64,000 bases of DNA from Gammaproteobacteria bacterium (GCA_016779485.1 JADHNN010000004.1:1-64000), one strand, 5' to 3'; positions 30,672 through 39,933 are shown, counted from the stretch's first letter. The notes: generated from the sequence alone by a model not told the origin. Program-made: numbers and translations.

Positions 30672-31313
30672 TTAACTTCTGATGTAATTATATGTCTTGG
30701 TTGCTAAATAAGCTCCAATGAGCTGAGCGAAGATGAATCCAATTATATTGGCAGGATCAATCCCTGTATAGGTGTCAGTAAACGAACGCGCAATTGTAAT
30801 TGCTGGATTAGCAAATGAGGTTGAAGAAGTGAAAAAATATCCCGCCCCTATATAAACACCAACAATAACACCCACTGATAAATCATTTCTTTTCTGGGAC
30901 ATGCAAATGATAAAAACCAATAAAAATGAAGCAATGATTTCTGAAAATATAATATTGCCTCCACTTCTGTCTTTCGTACTAAAATCAAGAATGCTCATAT
31001 CAAACATGATATGAACAAAAACTACACCTACTATAGCCCCCAACACATGACTAAGAACATATCTAAAAAAATCTATTTTTTCTAACTTGCCTTGCATATA
31101 AAAACTAAAGGAGAGTGCAGGATTAAAATGAGCTCCGGATATTTCTCTAAAAGTCATGATAATCACAATAAGGATAGCTGCTGTTGAAACTGAGTTTATT
31201 AACAAAGTGATGCCCTCAATACCTTCGCTTATGTTTTGAGCCATTATGCCACTGCCTACTACACCCATAGTAAGGATCATCATGCCAAGAAACTCTGATA
31301 TTATTTTTTTCAT
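30672..31313 (-). CDS. aquaporin family channel, AqpS-like (putative arsenite efflux channel)
   Basis: MIP family with two NPA boxes 'GAHFNPALSF' and 'SFANPAITIARSFTDT'; the second region resembles AqpS-type channels encoded in ars operons. Confidence 0.85.
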   Translation of the reverse strand: MKKIISEFLGMMILTMGVVGSGIMAQNISEGIEGITLLINSVSTAAILIVIIMTFREISGAHFNPALSFSFYMQGKLEKIDFFRYVLSHVLGAIVGVVFVHIMFDMSILDFSTKDRSGGNIIFSEIIASFLLVFIICMSQKRNDLSVGVIVGVYIGAGYFFTSSTSFANPAITIARSFTDTYTGIDPANIIGFIFAQLIGAYLATKTYNYIRS

Positions 31314-31323
31314 AAATATAATG

Positions 31324-31354
31324 AAGTATCGCCTGGTTTAATCAGGCGATACTT
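31324..31354 (-). terminator. strong intergenic hairpin between pstS and the aquaporin gene (attenuator / mRNA 3' stabiliser)
   Basis: AAGTATCGCCTG gtttaat CAGGCGATACTT, 12-bp perfect stem. Confidence 0.65.
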
Positions 31355-31373
31355 TTAAGTTATATGGAGTTGG

Positions 31374-32411
31374 TTAACGAACCAGTTTTGCAAGTGATTT
31401 TGCATCACTTTGAAACTTAGCTCGTGTACTAGCTGGTAAAGGTATTAAACCTTTATCGACTAAGTAGCCACCCTCTCCTACAGCATCGTCTTTCATGAAA
31501 AATTCCATGTATTCTTGAACTCCAGGAATAACACCCACGTGATCATTTTTCACATAAAAGAATAGTGAGCGTGATACTTTATAATCACCAGATGCAATAG
31601 CATCAAATGTTGGAGCTACTCCATCGATAACTGCTCCTTTTACTTTGTCTTTATTCTGATCTAAGAAACTGAATCCAAACACACCGAATGAGTCTTTATT
31701 TGAAGTAAGTTTTTGGATAATTAAGTTATCATTCTCACCTGCTTCAACGTATGGTCCATCTTCACGAACTGTACGGCAAAGTTTTTTCCATGCTTTTTTA
31801 TCTTTTTTCTTTAATGCCTTGATCCAAGCAATTTCACTGCATCCACCGCTTAGCGCAATTTCAGCAAACGCATCTCTTGTACCAGATGTAGGCGGAGGTC
31901 CATAAACCACTATAGGTATATTAGGAAGCCCAGCTCTAACTTGATTCCATGTTTTGTATGGATTTGGGCCAGTGACACCGTCCATGATACCAATGGGAAC
32001 TTCTTTAGCTAGTGCTAAATATAAATCCTTTCTTGTAAGCTGCACTGTTGGACCGCTTTTTGCATTCGCTACAACGATACCATCAAAACCAATTTTCATC
32101 TCAGTAATATCTGTAATTCCATTTTTTGCACACAGCTTTACTTCTTTCATCTTAATTCTTCTTGATGCATTAGTAATGTCCGGTGTTGATGGGCCTTTAC
32201 CTGCACAGAATAATTTAAGACCGCCACCAGAACCTGTAGATTCAATGATGGGCGCCTTAAAACCATTGTCAGCTCTTCCGAATTCTTCAGCTACAACAGT
32301 CGCAAAAGGATAAACGGTAGAGGATCCAACGATCTTGATTGTATCTCTTGCTTCGACACTTGATACACCTAGTGCAACCAAAAATGTCAGTGCTGTTGAT
32401 AAATTTTTCAT
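31374..32411 (-). CDS. pstS: phosphate ABC transporter substrate-binding protein PstS
   Basis: Signal peptide; 'IKIVGSSTVYPFATVVAEEFG', 'STGSGGGLKLFCAG', 'PPPTSGTRDAFAE'. Confidence 0.94.
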   Translation of the reverse strand: MKNLSTALTFLVALGVSSVEARDTIKIVGSSTVYPFATVVAEEFGRADNGFKAPIIESTGSGGGLKLFCAGKGPSTPDITNASRRIKMKEVKLCAKNGITDITEMKIGFDGIVVANAKSGPTVQLTRKDLYLALAKEVPIGIMDGVTGPNPYKTWNQVRAGLPNIPIVVYGPPPTSGTRDAFAEIALSGGCSEIAWIKALKKKDKKAWKKLCRTVREDGPYVEAGENDNLIIQKLTSNKDSFGVFGFSFLDQNKDKVKGAVIDGVAPTFDAIASGDYKVSRSLFFYVKNDHVGVIPGVQEYMEFFMKDDAVGEGGYLVDKGLIPLPASTRAKFQSDAKSLAKLVR

Positions 32412-32468
32412 GTTGTCTCCATATATAAATTAAGTAGTATGATTACACAAGATGCGCATGAAGTAGAA

Positions 32469-32497
32469 ATTAAATATTTATGACAGATTTATGAATC
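32469..32497 (-). promoter_or_regulatory. Pho box upstream of pstS, overlapping the phoR stop codon
   Basis: Minus strand GATTCAT-AAAT-CTGTCAT-AAAT-ATTTAAT. Confidence 0.75.
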
Positions 32498-33712
32498 TGA
32501 GCTAAACTTGGGTAAATCTACTGTAAAAGTAGAGCCAACACCTTCTTCGCTAGAGATAGATAGATTACCAGCATGTCTGTTTACTATATGTTTTACTATA
32601 GATAATCCAAGGCCTGAACTATTTTTTTTATATTTATTTGCTGTTTTGGATCTGAAGAATCTCTCAGAAACTCTCAATATGTCATCTTTGGGTATTCCAT
32701 GTCCTTGATCGGTAATTTTAAATTCTATGTTCTTATCTTTATTGGATAGCGATATCTTAATCTCAGTACCAGAATCACTATAGGTGATAGCATTATCTAA
32801 TAAATTTTCAAAAATTTCTGTAATTTGATCTTGATTACCCTTTACATAAAAATTTTCTTGATTGTAGTCTCTATCGAATGAAATACTGATCTTTTTCTTG
32901 CCTGCTATTGATTGAACAGAATCGCATGCTGAGCTGCAGCATAGCCACAAGTCAACTTTTTCATTTGGTATTTGATACTCTGACTCTTCTACACGGGATA
33001 ATGAAAGCGTATCATTTACCAGTCTCTGCATTCTCTCTGCTTCTGTCTGAATAATATTCAAGAATTTTTCTTTTTTTGATTCATCATTTTTAGCAGGTCC
33101 ATTGATAGTTTCAATGAATCCTATTATGGCAGTCAGGGGTGTTTTAAGCTCATGGCTCACATTTGAGACAAAATCAGATTTAACTTTTTCTGCCATCTTT
33201 TGAGACGTTTTATCTATCATCAGTACTAGAGCATATTTATCTTTTTTAATTGTCAGAGGAAATACTTGAGCCTGCATATATTTATGTACTTGATCATAAA
33301 TTATGAAATCAATATCACCCTTTTTGTTGTTGACGAGAGCATCGCTAAGTGCAGTATTAAGTTCATTTGATCTCAAACATAACGATAAATTCATGCCATT
33401 AGCATCTTTGCCAATGTATGAGTTAAATGCAACATTTGATTGAGTTATAGTATATGAACTGTCAATAATTATCATTGGAAATGTATTTTGATTAAATACG
33501 CTTTTATCTTTTTCTGATAAAAAGAAATTCTTCTTTATATTTTTATTATCGATTCTTACAACAAATTTTTTATTTTTGTCTTCTTTTTTTAATGCTAGGG
33601 AATATATTAAGATATAAAAAAATGATACAACAAAAACAAAAGTTAAAGAGACATCATTAAGTAAAGCAAGTGACAAGGTAATAAGTATTATCGATATAAT
33701 GCCTGCAATCAT
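32489..33712 (-). CDS. phoR: phosphate regulon sensor histidine kinase PhoR
   Basis: PAS-like region, H-box 'FVSNVSHELKTPLTAIIGFIET', N box 'NLLDNAITYS', G boxes 'DQGHGIPKDD...SSGLGLSIVKHIV'; adjacent to pstS. Confidence 0.9.
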   Translation of the reverse strand: MIAGIISIILITLSLALLNDVSLTFVFVVSFFYILIYSLALKKEDKNKKFVVRIDNKNIKKNFFLSEKDKSVFNQNTFPMIIIDSSYTITQSNVAFNSYIGKDANGMNLSLCLRSNELNTALSDALVNNKKGDIDFIIYDQVHKYMQAQVFPLTIKKDKYALVLMIDKTSQKMAEKVKSDFVSNVSHELKTPLTAIIGFIETINGPAKNDESKKEKFLNIIQTEAERMQRLVNDTLSLSRVEESEYQIPNEKVDLWLCCSSACDSVQSIAGKKKISISFDRDYNQENFYVKGNQDQITEIFENLLDNAITYSDSGTEIKISLSNKDKNIEFKITDQGHGIPKDDILRVSERFFRSKTANKYKKNSSGLGLSIVKHIVNRHAGNLSISSEEGVGSTFTVDLPKFSSDS

Positions 33713-33772
33713 AATAGCTAGCTGATTTTTACTATTGAATATAACGAGTTCATGATAATATTTAAAACCATA

Positions 33773-33790
33773 ATATCAGATATATGACAG
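33773..33790 (-). promoter_or_regulatory. Pho box upstream of phoR, overlapping the annotated start of the divergent gene
   Basis: Minus strand CTGTCAT-ATAT-CTGATAT. Confidence 0.6.
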
Positions 33791-34899
33791 ATATAATATT
33801 CCATAAATCAAGCAAATATATTGATGATGACATAGACTATTATGCATCAGACACTAGAGACAAACATGGTGCTGTGAAGCCCAGCAAAGACATTAAAAGC
33901 TACACTCTAGATTCAATAAATTTTGATAATGACACAGAGCTTCCCTCTTTATATTTCCCGTTTCAGAAAGAATCTATAGACAGAATATATTTAGGCATCA
34001 GTTTCCCGCTCTATGCTAATAACTGGGGGGCAGAATTTCTCAGATATTTGATGTACGTAATCAAAAGAGATGGTGCGGTGATTTTTCCAGTTTATGCTGA
34101 AAGACAAGGCGTAGAAAAAAACTATTGGTCGAGAAGTATTCTAGAAGTTGCGTTTCAAAGCAGGCAAAAATGGTGGGGGATGAGTAATATATGGGCTGAA
34201 AATGATGGCGTGATGTCAATGAGAATTGGGAAGAAAGAGCCTAAAGTCCGTAACAGTACTTTTACATATTTTATTGATAAAAAATTGCCTGAATTTTACC
34301 GAAATAATGATTTTGATAATCTAAAAACTGAAATTAATAATCACAATGAAAATTTAAGACTCAGTGCAGTTGTAGAGAAGATTATTCTTGATAACCATGG
34401 AAGGAATAAAAAAATCAATCTAGTGGTTGTAAGTGATAATACGTTACTTGGTATGGAATTAGCTTGTAGCGATTATATGAATATAAAAAGTACAAAAGTA
34501 TACTCTAATATAAATAATAATATTGATGCAAAGCAGGAATACTTACCTGAACAAATAAACGATTACTATAATCATGTTGCAACAACTTTGAATGAGAATT
34601 TTTTTGTTTCAAAGCATAATGTAGTTTTAATTGACCAGAAATATTTTAATCAAGAGCTGAGTGATCATATCATAGCTAATGCATTGAACAACCTGGATAA
34701 AGACGGATTTATTATTCTAGTTAATCGTCATTTGGAAAATAACTATAAATCATCTGACTATTCTCATACGGTTGGAACAAAACTTAAAGATGGGTATGAT
34801 ATACCGCATTATTCTGATTTAATATTTGAAGAGCTCAAGATAGAAAACACAAATAGAGACTCGGCGGTTAAAGTCATTCACAAAAAAGATAATGCATGA
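33784..34899 (+). CDS. protein of unknown function, possibly two methyltransferase-like Rossmann segments (371 aa)
   Basis: Continuous ORF. 'LYFPFQKESIDRIYLGISFPLYANNWGAEFLRYLMYVIKRDGAVIFPVYAER' and 'NVVLIDQKYFNQELSDHIIANALNNLDKDGFIILVNRH' both look like the C-terminal half of a class I MTase. Confidence 0.6.
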   Translation: MTDIIFHKSSKYIDDDIDYYASDTRDKHGAVKPSKDIKSYTLDSINFDNDTELPSLYFPFQKESIDRIYLGISFPLYANNWGAEFLRYLMYVIKRDGAVIFPVYAERQGVEKNYWSRSILEVAFQSRQKWWGMSNIWAENDGVMSMRIGKKEPKVRNSTFTYFIDKKLPEFYRNNDFDNLKTEINNHNENLRLSAVVEKIILDNHGRNKKINLVVVSDNTLLGMELACSDYMNIKSTKVYSNINNNIDAKQEYLPEQINDYYNHVATTLNENFFVSKHNVVLIDQKYFNQELSDHIIANALNNLDKDGFIILVNRHLENNYKSSDYSHTVGTKLKDGYDIPHYSDLIFEELKIENTNRDSAVKVIHKKDNA

Positions 34900-36223
34900 T
34901 TTACTAAATACAGTAAGTAGTTTTATTTGGGGACCGTTTACACTAATACTGATTTTGGGTACAGGAGTTTTTCTAAGTCTTGGTCTTAAAGGTTTTACTT
35001 TTTCATATATTCTTTTTGCTTTTAAACAGATTTTTAAAAATGATGAGGATAAAACAGATGGACAAATTACATCATTTCAATCTTTAACAACTGCTTTATC
35101 TGCAACAATTGGTACTGGAAATATTGCCGGTGTAGCGACAGCTATTTATATTGGAGGCCCAGGCGCTATTTTTTGGATGTGGATTTCAGCATTATTTGGG
35201 ATGGCAACAAAATATGCTGAAGCATTTCTGGCAATTAAATACAGAGAAAAAAATATCAATGGTGAAACTGTCGGTGGACCAATGTATTACATTAAAAATG
35301 GACTATCGCAGAATTATATAATTTTTGCCTATCTTTTTGCCTTAGCAGGGATGATTGCTGCTCTGGGCATAGGTAATGGCGTACAGGTTAATTCTGTGTC
35401 GCAAGTTATCGAAAATGAATTTGGTATTTCATCACTTACAGTTGGATTTTTTATAGCAGTCTTTGTTGCTTTGGTAATAATCGGCGGAATACAATCTATA
35501 GGAAAAATTACATCAACTTTAGTTCCATTAATGTCGGCTATTTATATTCTTGGTGGATTGTTAATTATAATTATCAATCACGATAATATTTTATATATAT
35601 TTAATTTGATAGTTACCTCAGCTTTCACATCTACAGCCGCATCAGGAGGCTTTGCTGGAGCAACTGTTTGGATGGCATTAAGATATGGTGTTGCTCGTGG
35701 TGTATTTTCAAATGAAGCAGGATTGGGCAGCTCTCCAATTGCTCATGCAGCAGCAAATACAAATAATCCAACTAAGCAAGGAATGATTTCTATGTTGGAA
35801 CCGCTCATAGATACACTAGTAGTATGCACAATTACAGCTTTTGTTATACTAATGAGTAATCAATGGATAGAAGAGGTAAATGGAGCAGTTCTTACCGTAA
35901 CATCTTTTGAGAATTTACTTCATAACGGAAAGTACATTGTAATTTTTGGATTAATTCTATTTTCTTTCAGCACCATTATAGGCTGGAGTTATTATGGAGA
36001 AAAATGTGCCGAGTTTTTATTTGGCTCAAGCATAATAATCTATTACAGAATTTTATGGATAGTAATTATTCCTATTGCAGCCATCACTGAATTAAATTTA
36101 ATGTGGTTGATAGCTGATATAATGAATGGGCTGATGGCAATTCCTAATCTAATCGCACTTATATTGTTAGGTCCTATGATTTTTGCGAAAACTAAACAGT
36201 ATAAGGATACTTTGAAAGCTTAA
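34892..36223 (+). CDS. AGCS family sodium:alanine/glycine symporter
   Basis: 'LTTALSATIGTGNIAGVATAIYIGGPGAIFWMWISALFGMATKYAEA', 'VGGPMYYI', 'RGVFSNEAGLGSSPIAHAAA'. Confidence 0.95.
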   Translation: MHDLLNTVSSFIWGPFTLILILGTGVFLSLGLKGFTFSYILFAFKQIFKNDEDKTDGQITSFQSLTTALSATIGTGNIAGVATAIYIGGPGAIFWMWISALFGMATKYAEAFLAIKYREKNINGETVGGPMYYIKNGLSQNYIIFAYLFALAGMIAALGIGNGVQVNSVSQVIENEFGISSLTVGFFIAVFVALVIIGGIQSIGKITSTLVPLMSAIYILGGLLIIIINHDNILYIFNLIVTSAFTSTAASGGFAGATVWMALRYGVARGVFSNEAGLGSSPIAHAAANTNNPTKQGMISMLEPLIDTLVVCTITAFVILMSNQWIEEVNGAVLTVTSFENLLHNGKYIVIFGLILFSFSTIIGWSYYGEKCAEFLFGSSIIIYYRILWIVIIPIAAITELNLMWLIADIMNGLMAIPNLIALILLGPMIFAKTKQYKDTLKA

Positions 36224-36229
36224 TACGGT

Positions 36230-37036
36230 ATGAAAATCAATGAACACATCAATATGGCTTTGAAGGAGGATGGTTATAAAAAAGATATCACTACGAATTT
36301 AGTTCCTTTGATAAATAAATGTAAAGCGATAATAAAAATAAAAGAAAACTCTCATGTATATGGATTGAAATGGCTCAAACAAGTATTTAAACAGGTTGAT
36401 AAAAAAATAAAATTCAAAACCTATGTAAATGACGGAGATTATGTAAATAAAAATAAAATTATAATTGATATATATGGGACAAACCATTCGATTCTCAAGG
36501 GAGAACGTGTCGCTTTGAATTATCTTCAAGCAATGTCTGGAACTTATGACCTATGCAAAAAATTCCAAAAGAAAGTAAAAGATAAAAATATTAAATTACT
36601 TCATACAAGAAAAACATTGCCATTATTTAGAGCTCCATTAATAGAATCTTGTAAAGCGGCTGGCTGTAACGCACATCGAGAAAATTTATCATCTGCTGTA
36701 CTAATTAAAGAGAATCATCTTAAGTTCATGGAAAACCCAAATGATATTATAAACCAAGCTATAAAAAATAATAAAATTGTTGTTGTTGAGGCAAAAACAA
36801 TTAAATTTGCTAAAACTTTAGATCAATACAAAATAAACCGGATACTGCTTGATAATTTTACCGCTGCTATGTTGAGAAAAATTGTTAAATATAAACTTAA
36901 ATCAAAACTAGAAGTCTCTGGGTCAGTCAATCTTAAGAATATAAATAACTTTGCTGTTAAAGGTGTAGATTATATATCTATTGGTGCACTTACAAAAAAT
37001 ATTGAATCACGAGACTTCTCTTTGTTGATAGTTTAA
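36230..37036 (+). CDS. nadC: nicotinate-nucleotide pyrophosphorylase (carboxylating)
   Basis: 'LLHTRKTLPLFRAPLIESCKAAGCNAHRENLSSAVLIKENHL', 'VEAKTIKFA', 'VSGSVNLKNINNFAVKGVDYISIGALT'. Confidence 0.92.
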   Translation: MKINEHINMALKEDGYKKDITTNLVPLINKCKAIIKIKENSHVYGLKWLKQVFKQVDKKIKFKTYVNDGDYVNKNKIIIDIYGTNHSILKGERVALNYLQAMSGTYDLCKKFQKKVKDKNIKLLHTRKTLPLFRAPLIESCKAAGCNAHRENLSSAVLIKENHLKFMENPNDIINQAIKNNKIVVVEAKTIKFAKTLDQYKINRILLDNFTAAMLRKIVKYKLKSKLEVSGSVNLKNINNFAVKGVDYISIGALTKNIESRDFSLLIV

Positions 37037-37070
37037 AAGTATGTGCTACTCTTACAAGCTGATATAATAA

Positions 37071-38261
37071 GTGCGAATGAATAACACCTTCGATCTATCA
37101 CACGCTATTAAAAACTTTTTCTCAAGAGAGGAAAAATCAGGTGTTTTGTTATTATTGTTTGCCATGTTGGCGTTAATTATTGTTAACAGCCCACTGCAAT
37201 CTTTATATTTTGAAATTAAATATACATACATTCCTATTAACATAGGTGATTTCTCATTTACCAAAAATGTCTCTCATTGGGTAAATGATGGTTTGATGGC
37301 GATATTTTTCTTTGTCATAGGCTTAGAATTAAAAAGAGAAATTCTAGAAGGTGAATTATCAAGTTTTGATAGAATGGTTTTACCTGCTATCGCTGCAATT
37401 GGAGGTATGCTTGCGCCAGCTGTTGTTTATGTACTAATAAATTATTCCAATCCAGAAAATATGTCAGGTTGGGCAATTCCAACAGCAACAGATATAGCTT
37501 TTTCACTTGCTGTTCTTATCCTCTTAGGAAAGAGCGTACCATTAAGTTTAAAAGTGTTTCTTTTATCACTGGCAATAATTGATGATTTAGGCGCTGTACT
37601 GATTATCGCCTTCTTTTACACATCAGAAATAAGTATGATTTATTTATCATACTCAGCTGCGGTATTAGCCCTTTTGATATTATTAAATCTATCTGGATCA
37701 CAAAAAATGTATATTTATATATTACTAGGAATATTTCTTTGGTATTTTGTTCTGAAGTCAGGGGTACATGCAACTATTGCAGGTGTTTTGTTAGCTACAA
37801 CGATACCTAATAATCATAAAAATAGCATCGATGATTCTATGCTTAAACAATTAGAGCATAAGCTACATAATTTTGTAGGTATCCTAGTTCTTCCTATGTT
37901 TGCATTCTTCAATAGTGATATAAATTTTTCTGATGTGACTTTAGATAGTCTTTATAGTCCGCTCTCACTAGGTATTGTTCTAGGCCTATTGTTAGGAAAG
38001 CCGATAGGAATCACTTTCTTTACATACATTGGTATGAAGACGAAACTATTTAAACTACCAGATGATGTCACTTTAAAAGATATTTTTGGTTTATCTTTTT
38101 TGTGTGGCATTGGATTTACCATGAGTTTATTTATAAACGGATTAGCTTTCAGTGATCCTGTATTAGTAGATAGTAGCAAATTAGGAATATTTATTGGTTC
38201 TATAGTTTCTGCAGTAGCTGGTTACTTAATACTTAAATCAAGATATCAAACTAACAGCTAG
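37071..38261 (+). CDS. nhaA: Na+/H+ antiporter NhaA
   Basis: 'WVNDGLMAIFFFVIGLELKREILEGELS', 'PTATDIAFSLAVLILLGKSVPLSLKVFLLSLAIIDDLGAVLIIAFFYT', 'GVHATIAGVLLA'. Confidence 0.97.
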   Translation: MRMNNTFDLSHAIKNFFSREEKSGVLLLLFAMLALIIVNSPLQSLYFEIKYTYIPINIGDFSFTKNVSHWVNDGLMAIFFFVIGLELKREILEGELSSFDRMVLPAIAAIGGMLAPAVVYVLINYSNPENMSGWAIPTATDIAFSLAVLILLGKSVPLSLKVFLLSLAIIDDLGAVLIIAFFYTSEISMIYLSYSAAVLALLILLNLSGSQKMYIYILLGIFLWYFVLKSGVHATIAGVLLATTIPNNHKNSIDDSMLKQLEHKLHNFVGILVLPMFAFFNSDINFSDVTLDSLYSPLSLGIVLGLLLGKPIGITFFTYIGMKTKLFKLPDDVTLKDIFGLSFLCGIGFTMSLFINGLAFSDPVLVDSSKLGIFIGSIVSAVAGYLILKSRYQTNS

Positions 38262-38575
38262 TTTATTGTACAATCCATAGTAAGAGGTTCTGATGCTCTA
38301 GTAGGTATCACATTCAGAACAAAATTATGTGAATCAAACTTAACAAGTAAATCAGGAGCAACAAGTTCAATAGAATTCTCAGTTCTTTTTACAACAGCTA
38401 AGTTCATGCTATTCAATTTTTCATTATCTTTAGTAAGATCTAGCATGAATACAATACGTTCTTCATAATTGTAGCAAGTTAATTTATCAGTCATTGTTCG
38501 CCCATCGGAAGCAAACGAGTTAAAGGTGGATATGATAAATATGAAAGGGATTAGAAGTGCCTTTATAGGATGCAT
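38258..38575 (-). CDS. small putative periplasmic protein of unknown function
   Basis: 105-aa ORF with signal-peptide-like N-terminus and two Cys in the mature part. Confidence 0.5.
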   Translation of the reverse strand: MHPIKALLIPFIFIISTFNSFASDGRTMTDKLTCYNYEERIVFMLDLTKDNEKLNSMNLAVVKRTENSIELVAPDLLVKFDSHNFVLNVIPTRASEPLTMDCTIN

Positions 38576-38616
38576 GATTTAATATTACATGTATTATCTA
38601 ATTAGACAATACTTAA

Positions 38617-39933
38617 TTAGTTACCGCCTACAGTCATATCATTAATCATGAGTGAGCCGCATTTTATTTTTGAGTTCAAATAGTAGTCATTTCCAATCTC
38701 TTCAATATTTTTAAACATTTCAATCATATTTGACGCAATAGTAAAGTTGGTAACTGGATATGATATTTTTCCATTCTCAATTAGATAGCCGAAGGCTCCT
38801 CTTGAATAATCGCCTGTTAACATGTTTGCTCCGGAACCCATTAATTCTGTAACCAATATGCCGTTATCTATTGACTCAACAAGTTTACTCATCATAGGTT
38901 TAGTTGAATCAATTAATATATTACTGTACCCGCTGTTACCTGTAGATTTTAAACTTAATTGGCTTGCTGAGTATGTATCTAATAAATAAGTGTTAAGCAC
39001 TCCACCCTCAACTATTAATTTATCTGATGTAATAACTCCCTCGCTATCAAATGGCCTAGAGCCAAGTCCTTCTTTTACATTAGGCTGCTCAGAGATACTA
39101 ATATGATCAGAAAAAACTTTTTTATTTATAAAGTCACGCAAGAAACTGTTCTTTTTGTAGATATTATTGCCATTAATGGCAGATAAAAATGATGAAAATA
39201 ACCCCACTGATAATTCTGGTGTAAGAATTATCGGACACTTTCTAGTGGATATCGATTTTGCCCCAAGTCTTGAAATAGCTTTTTTGGCACTCTCATGACC
39301 AATTGTTTTTGGATCCCCTATTTGGTTAAAACTCCTTCGAGTTGAGTATGCATAATCTCTTTCTTTGAGTCCTTCTTCTTCTGCAATTACAACGCAAGAG
39401 AGCGTATAACTCGTCGAAGAATAAGAACCGGCAGCACCATGAGAATTTAATATTAAATTATTAGACTGCGAATATGCGTACTCAGATCCTTCACTATTAT
39501 TTATTCTTTTGTCATACTCTAATGCTGATTTTTCACATTCTATTGTTATATTGATAAGCTCTTCAGTTGAGAGTTCTTTCGGAAAATTAATACCACAATC
39601 TATATCAAATTCATTAATAAGGTTTTCTTTTGCTAAGCCTTGATGCTTATCTGTTTCTAGAAAAGAAGCAATAGTCTTACTTTTTTCAATCGTAAGTTCA
39701 ATGCTTTCATCTGATAGGTTATTGGTGCTTGCAACACCTTTCCTTTTTCCGTCTATACAAGTGACGGTTAATGCCTCGTCATTATGATATTGAATATTTT
39801 CTACGTCACCAAACCTTGAAGTTACATCAGCTCCGTCTGCTGAATGAAAGTGGAACTCGTATTCTCTTTTCTTGTCTAGATTGTCTATTATTTCTTTAAG
39901 ATTTTTTGTAGTCTCTTCAAAATTATTGGGCAT
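38617..39933 (-). CDS. pmbA: metalloprotease PmbA/TldE
   Basis: TldD/PmbA family; 'GVLNTYLLDTYSASQL', 'TGDYSRGAFGYLIENGKISYPV', 'NDYYLNSKIKCGSLMINDMTVGG'. Start set to MPNNFEE (39933). Confidence 0.92.
   Translation of the reverse strand: MPNNFEETTKNLKEIIDNLDKKREYEFHFHSADGADVTSRFGDVENIQYHNDEALTVTCIDGKRKGVASTNNLSDESIELTIEKSKTIASFLETDKHQGLAKENLINEFDIDCGINFPKELSTEELINITIECEKSALEYDKRINNSEGSEYAYSQSNNLILNSHGAAGSYSSTSYTLSCVVIAEEEGLKERDYAYSTRRSFNQIGDPKTIGHESAKKAISRLGAKSISTRKCPIILTPELSVGLFSSFLSAINGNNIYKKNSFLRDFINKKVFSDHISISEQPNVKEGLGSRPFDSEGVITSDKLIVEGGVLNTYLLDTYSASQLSLKSTGNSGYSNILIDSTKPMMSKLVESIDNGILVTELMGSGANMLTGDYSRGAFGYLIENGKISYPVTNFTIASNMIEMFKNIEEIGNDYYLNSKIKCGSLMINDMTVGGN

Noticed and set aside
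38580-38616. AT-only inverted repeat CTAATTA...TAATTAG as a terminator
   Set aside because: Short, AT-only stem without a T-tract; too weak in this AT-rich background.
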